Below are positions 62,411-64,000 of a stretch of 64,000 nucleotides of DNA, in pieces (within the stretch, counting starts at the first letter, position 1; every line of letters begins with the position of its first letter). Made by a program: the position numbers and the translations under genes. Origin of the DNA: Streptosporangium sp. NBC_01756 (GTDB lineage Bacteria > Actinomycetota > Actinomycetes > Streptosporangiales > Streptosporangiaceae). The DNA is taken from NCBI RefSeq assembly GCF_035917975.1, contig NZ_CP109130.1:7564001-7628000 (forward strand). Reading direction: 5' to 3'. The notes below the pieces were generated by a model. It did not search any database and was not told the origin of the DNA. It saw nothing but the letters and a program-made list of their open reading frames with translations.

Positions 62411-63529
62411 TCACCAGTTGCCGTCGGAAGGGGGCAGGACAGTGCCGGGCGGGTGGACGATGTGCACGATCCCCCCGCTGCCGGACTTTCGGAGCCAGAC
62501 GTTCTCGAACGCGGCCCGAGGATAGACCCGCCGCACCGTGGCGTCGTCCGGCGCGGCGGGGTCGTTGGCGATGACGTCACCATCCGCGGTGAAGCCGATG
62601 ACGACCATGATGTGGCCGCCGGTGGAGTATCCCGAGCCGGGGAGTTCGTGGTCCCGGAACGACTGCGAGGTGACTACCGGGATTCCGGCGCGGACCAGGC
62701 GCTCCAGTTCGGTGAGCGAGCGCAGCCGGGTGACGAATCCCTCCAGGCCGTACCGGCCGGCATAGGCCACGCCGAACGGCCAGTTCCCGGTGCCCTGGTA
62801 GCTGTGGTCGTACATGTCCCGGGCGGCGTGGTCCACGGCCGGGCACGGGTCGCCCGGTGAGACCCAGGACAGGGCGTCCGCGCCGGGCCCGCGCTTCCAG
62901 TAGGCGAGCACCATGCTCATCGAGGCCGGGGCGCACCAGTTCTCCCCGCCGTCGTCCCACTCGGGGAAGTGTCCCGCGTGGACCTTCTGCGAGTGGCGGG
63001 GCACGTCCAACTCGACAGCACGGGCCTCTCCGGGCGGGCTCACCGGTACGGCCGGCAGCGAGGGCAGCGCCGAGGCCATCACCCCGGCGCGGTGGACCCG
63101 TGCGCCCACGCCGTACAGCGTGCACCTGAGCCGGTAGGCGACGACCGGCCGGGTGGCCACGAAGGTGTCCACCGCGACGTCGCCGTCCTCGTCGCCCTGG
63201 CCGGGCAGTGAGGTCCGGTGGATGTCGTGGTCGCTCTCCGCCCAGTGGCCCATCACGTACCACTTGGTGAGGTCACCGGAGACGGTGCGGGCCTGCAGTG
63301 CGATCTCCAGCCAGGTCCCCGGCGGGGTGCTCGCCGTCCACGACGGCACCAACTCGGTCGCGGGGAACCCGATGTCCCGCTCCTCGCCGGTCCAGCGGGC
63401 GTACTCCCAGGTCCTGGCGGCGCCGCCGAACGGATCGTGGTAGTCGGCCAGGCCGTTCTCGTTCGGGTTCACATCCGTCCACCGGTGGAGGACGACGAGG
63501 CTCGGATCGGCAGGCGGGGGGGTGACCAC
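62411..63529 (-). CDS. C39-like cysteine peptidase
   Basis: 372 residues. The N-terminal 170 residues are beta-rich and unrecognised (WLEIALQARTVSGDLTKWYV). The C-terminal domain is a peptidase_C39_2 fold with the catalytic cysteine in GGENWCAPASMSMVLAYW near 198, histidine in TGGHIMVVIGFT near 307 and aspartate in ANDPAAPD near 320. No signal peptide is seen at the GTG start, which is unusual for this group and leaves the start and location uncertain. It heads the three-peptidase operon. Confidence 0.87.
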   Translation of the reverse strand: MVTPPPADPSLVVLHRWTDVNPNENGLADYHDPFGGAARTWEYARWTGEERDIGFPATELVPSWTASTPPGTWLEIALQARTVSGDLTKWYVMGHWAESDHDIHRTSLPGQGDEDGDVAVDTFVATRPVVAYRLRCTLYGVGARVHRAGVMASALPSLPAVPVSPPGEARAVELDVPRHSQKVHAGHFPEWDDGGENWCAPASMSMVLAYWKRGPGADALSWVSPGDPCPAVDHAARDMYDHSYQGTGNWPFGVAYAGRYGLEGFVTRLRSLTELERLVRAGIPVVTSQSFRDHELPGSGYSTGGHIMVVIGFTADGDVIANDPAAPDDATVRRVYPRAAFENVWLRKSGSGGIVHIVHPPGTVLPPSDGNW

Positions 63530-63702
63530 CCGTTGATTGTTATTTCACGCTAGGAGCGGCACATCGGACGGTTTACGTATCCGAAATATGGGGGCGCACG
63601 GCTGCGACAGTGATCTCCAGCATGCCAGGGCCGTACGACGTGTCACCGGGTGGGTTAGGTCAACCGGCTGGATTCACCCCGGCGGGCCGGAGCGAATGAT
63701 GG

Positions 63703-63900
63703 TCATCCCATTCGCCACAGCCGTATGAGCTCGTCCTCGCCGCCGCTGGCCAGGGTCGTCCCGTCCGGGCTGAACGCCAGCGCGGTGACCTCCCAGGCGT
63801 GACCGGTCAGGCCGGCGGCCGGGGCCACTGCCGCAGGAGAATGCCGGCGCAGTCGTAGACGAGGACGAGGACGGTGTTTGAACCGGCGGTCGCTATCGGC
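63703..63900 (-). pseudogene. WD40-repeat C-terminal fragment with frameshift
   Basis: The minus strand encodes [20 protein letters not shown] and [16 protein letters not shown], a complete final WD40 blade ending at 63703. Upstream, [20 protein letters not shown] is in a different frame, so a one-base shift near 63830 interrupts the gene. The rest is missing. The gap 63530-63702 should hold the promoter of the C39-like gene. Confidence 0.55.
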
Positions 63901-63933
63901 AGCCTAGGGCAGGAGACGGCGGAACCGACCGGG

Positions 63934-64000
63934 TCAGGCGGTCTGGCCGCCGTCCATGACCAGGGCGTGACCGATGGTGAAGGCCGCTGGTTCCGAGCAC
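63934..64000 (-). CDS. SDR-family oxidoreductase, C-terminus only
   Basis: The last 21 codons (SEPAAFTIGHALVMDGGQTA) match the conserved end of classical short-chain dehydrogenases, where G-x-x-x-x-VDGG closes the substrate pocket. The rest lies beyond the right edge of the window. Confidence 0.7.
   Translation of the reverse strand, partial: CSEPAAFTIGHALVMDGGQTA

Overview
The window is high-GC DNA with long GTG/ATG-started, tightly packed and often overlapping genes. Family content (NB-ARC/LuxR regulators, DUF1206, DUF7710, DUF1062, MsiK-style sugar ABC operons without an ATPase, RsbW-like anti-sigma kinases, HTH/ClpN pairs) is typical of a filamentous actinomycete, probably of the Streptosporangiales type. 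The genus cannot be fixed from the sequence alone. I see no rRNA, tRNA or CRISPR array.

Left part (1-11.8 kb): the window opens inside a UnbV-like FG-GAP protein, translationally coupled to a UnbU-like membrane protein and a cytochrome P450, followed by a C-/O-methyltransferase. This is probably the edge of a biosynthetic locus that continues to the left. Next come an NB-ARC/LuxR regulator, a decayed TnpB 3' end with its hairpin-like right end, a DUF7710 protein, a medium-chain oxidoreductase, a DUF1062 protein, a broken GntR regulator and a hypothetical protein.

12-24 kb: a secreted 1220-residue GH87-type beta-helix glucanase with its own well-formed promoter, then an IclR regulator divergent from a complete 4-hydroxybenzoate/protocatechuate operon (pobA-pcaI-pcaJ-pcaF-pcaH-pcaG-pcaB-pcaL). 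The operon encodes the full route from 4-hydroxybenzoate to acetyl-CoA plus succinyl-CoA.

24-43 kb: an MFS exporter, a CsaB-type polysaccharide pyruvyl transferase, Ppx, DUF1206 and an anti-sigma-like ATPase. A peptide-type ABC importer (binding protein and two permeases, no ATPase) follows, with a LuxR regulator divergent from it. Then comes a carbohydrate locus: a family-1 binding protein, two permeases, a GH35/GH42-like glycosidase and a DUF2264 protein, divergent from a ROK repressor with a TTGAA/TTCAA operator cluster.

43-57.6 kb is an accessory, scarred region: an orphan antitoxin, AraC and TIGR03086 genes with overlapping starts, IS630 debris, repeats, an MFS/ArsR pair, a TetR-controlled MDR plus FAD-monooxygenase pair, a secreted serine hydrolase, an HTH-ClpN pair, a SWIM-SNF2 pair and many gene fragments. 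Two separated fragments at 45379-45478 and 57463-57642 match adjoining halves of the 3' end of the intact M20 peptidase gene at 59215. They look like the split ends of a duplicated copy bracketing about 12 kb.

Right end (58-64 kb): an orphan TrpA-like enzyme retaining the catalytic Glu49 and Asp60, and a three-gene peptidase operon (C39-like, S9 prolyl-oligopeptidase-like, M20). The window closes with a WD40 fragment and the last codons of an SDR oxidoreductase.
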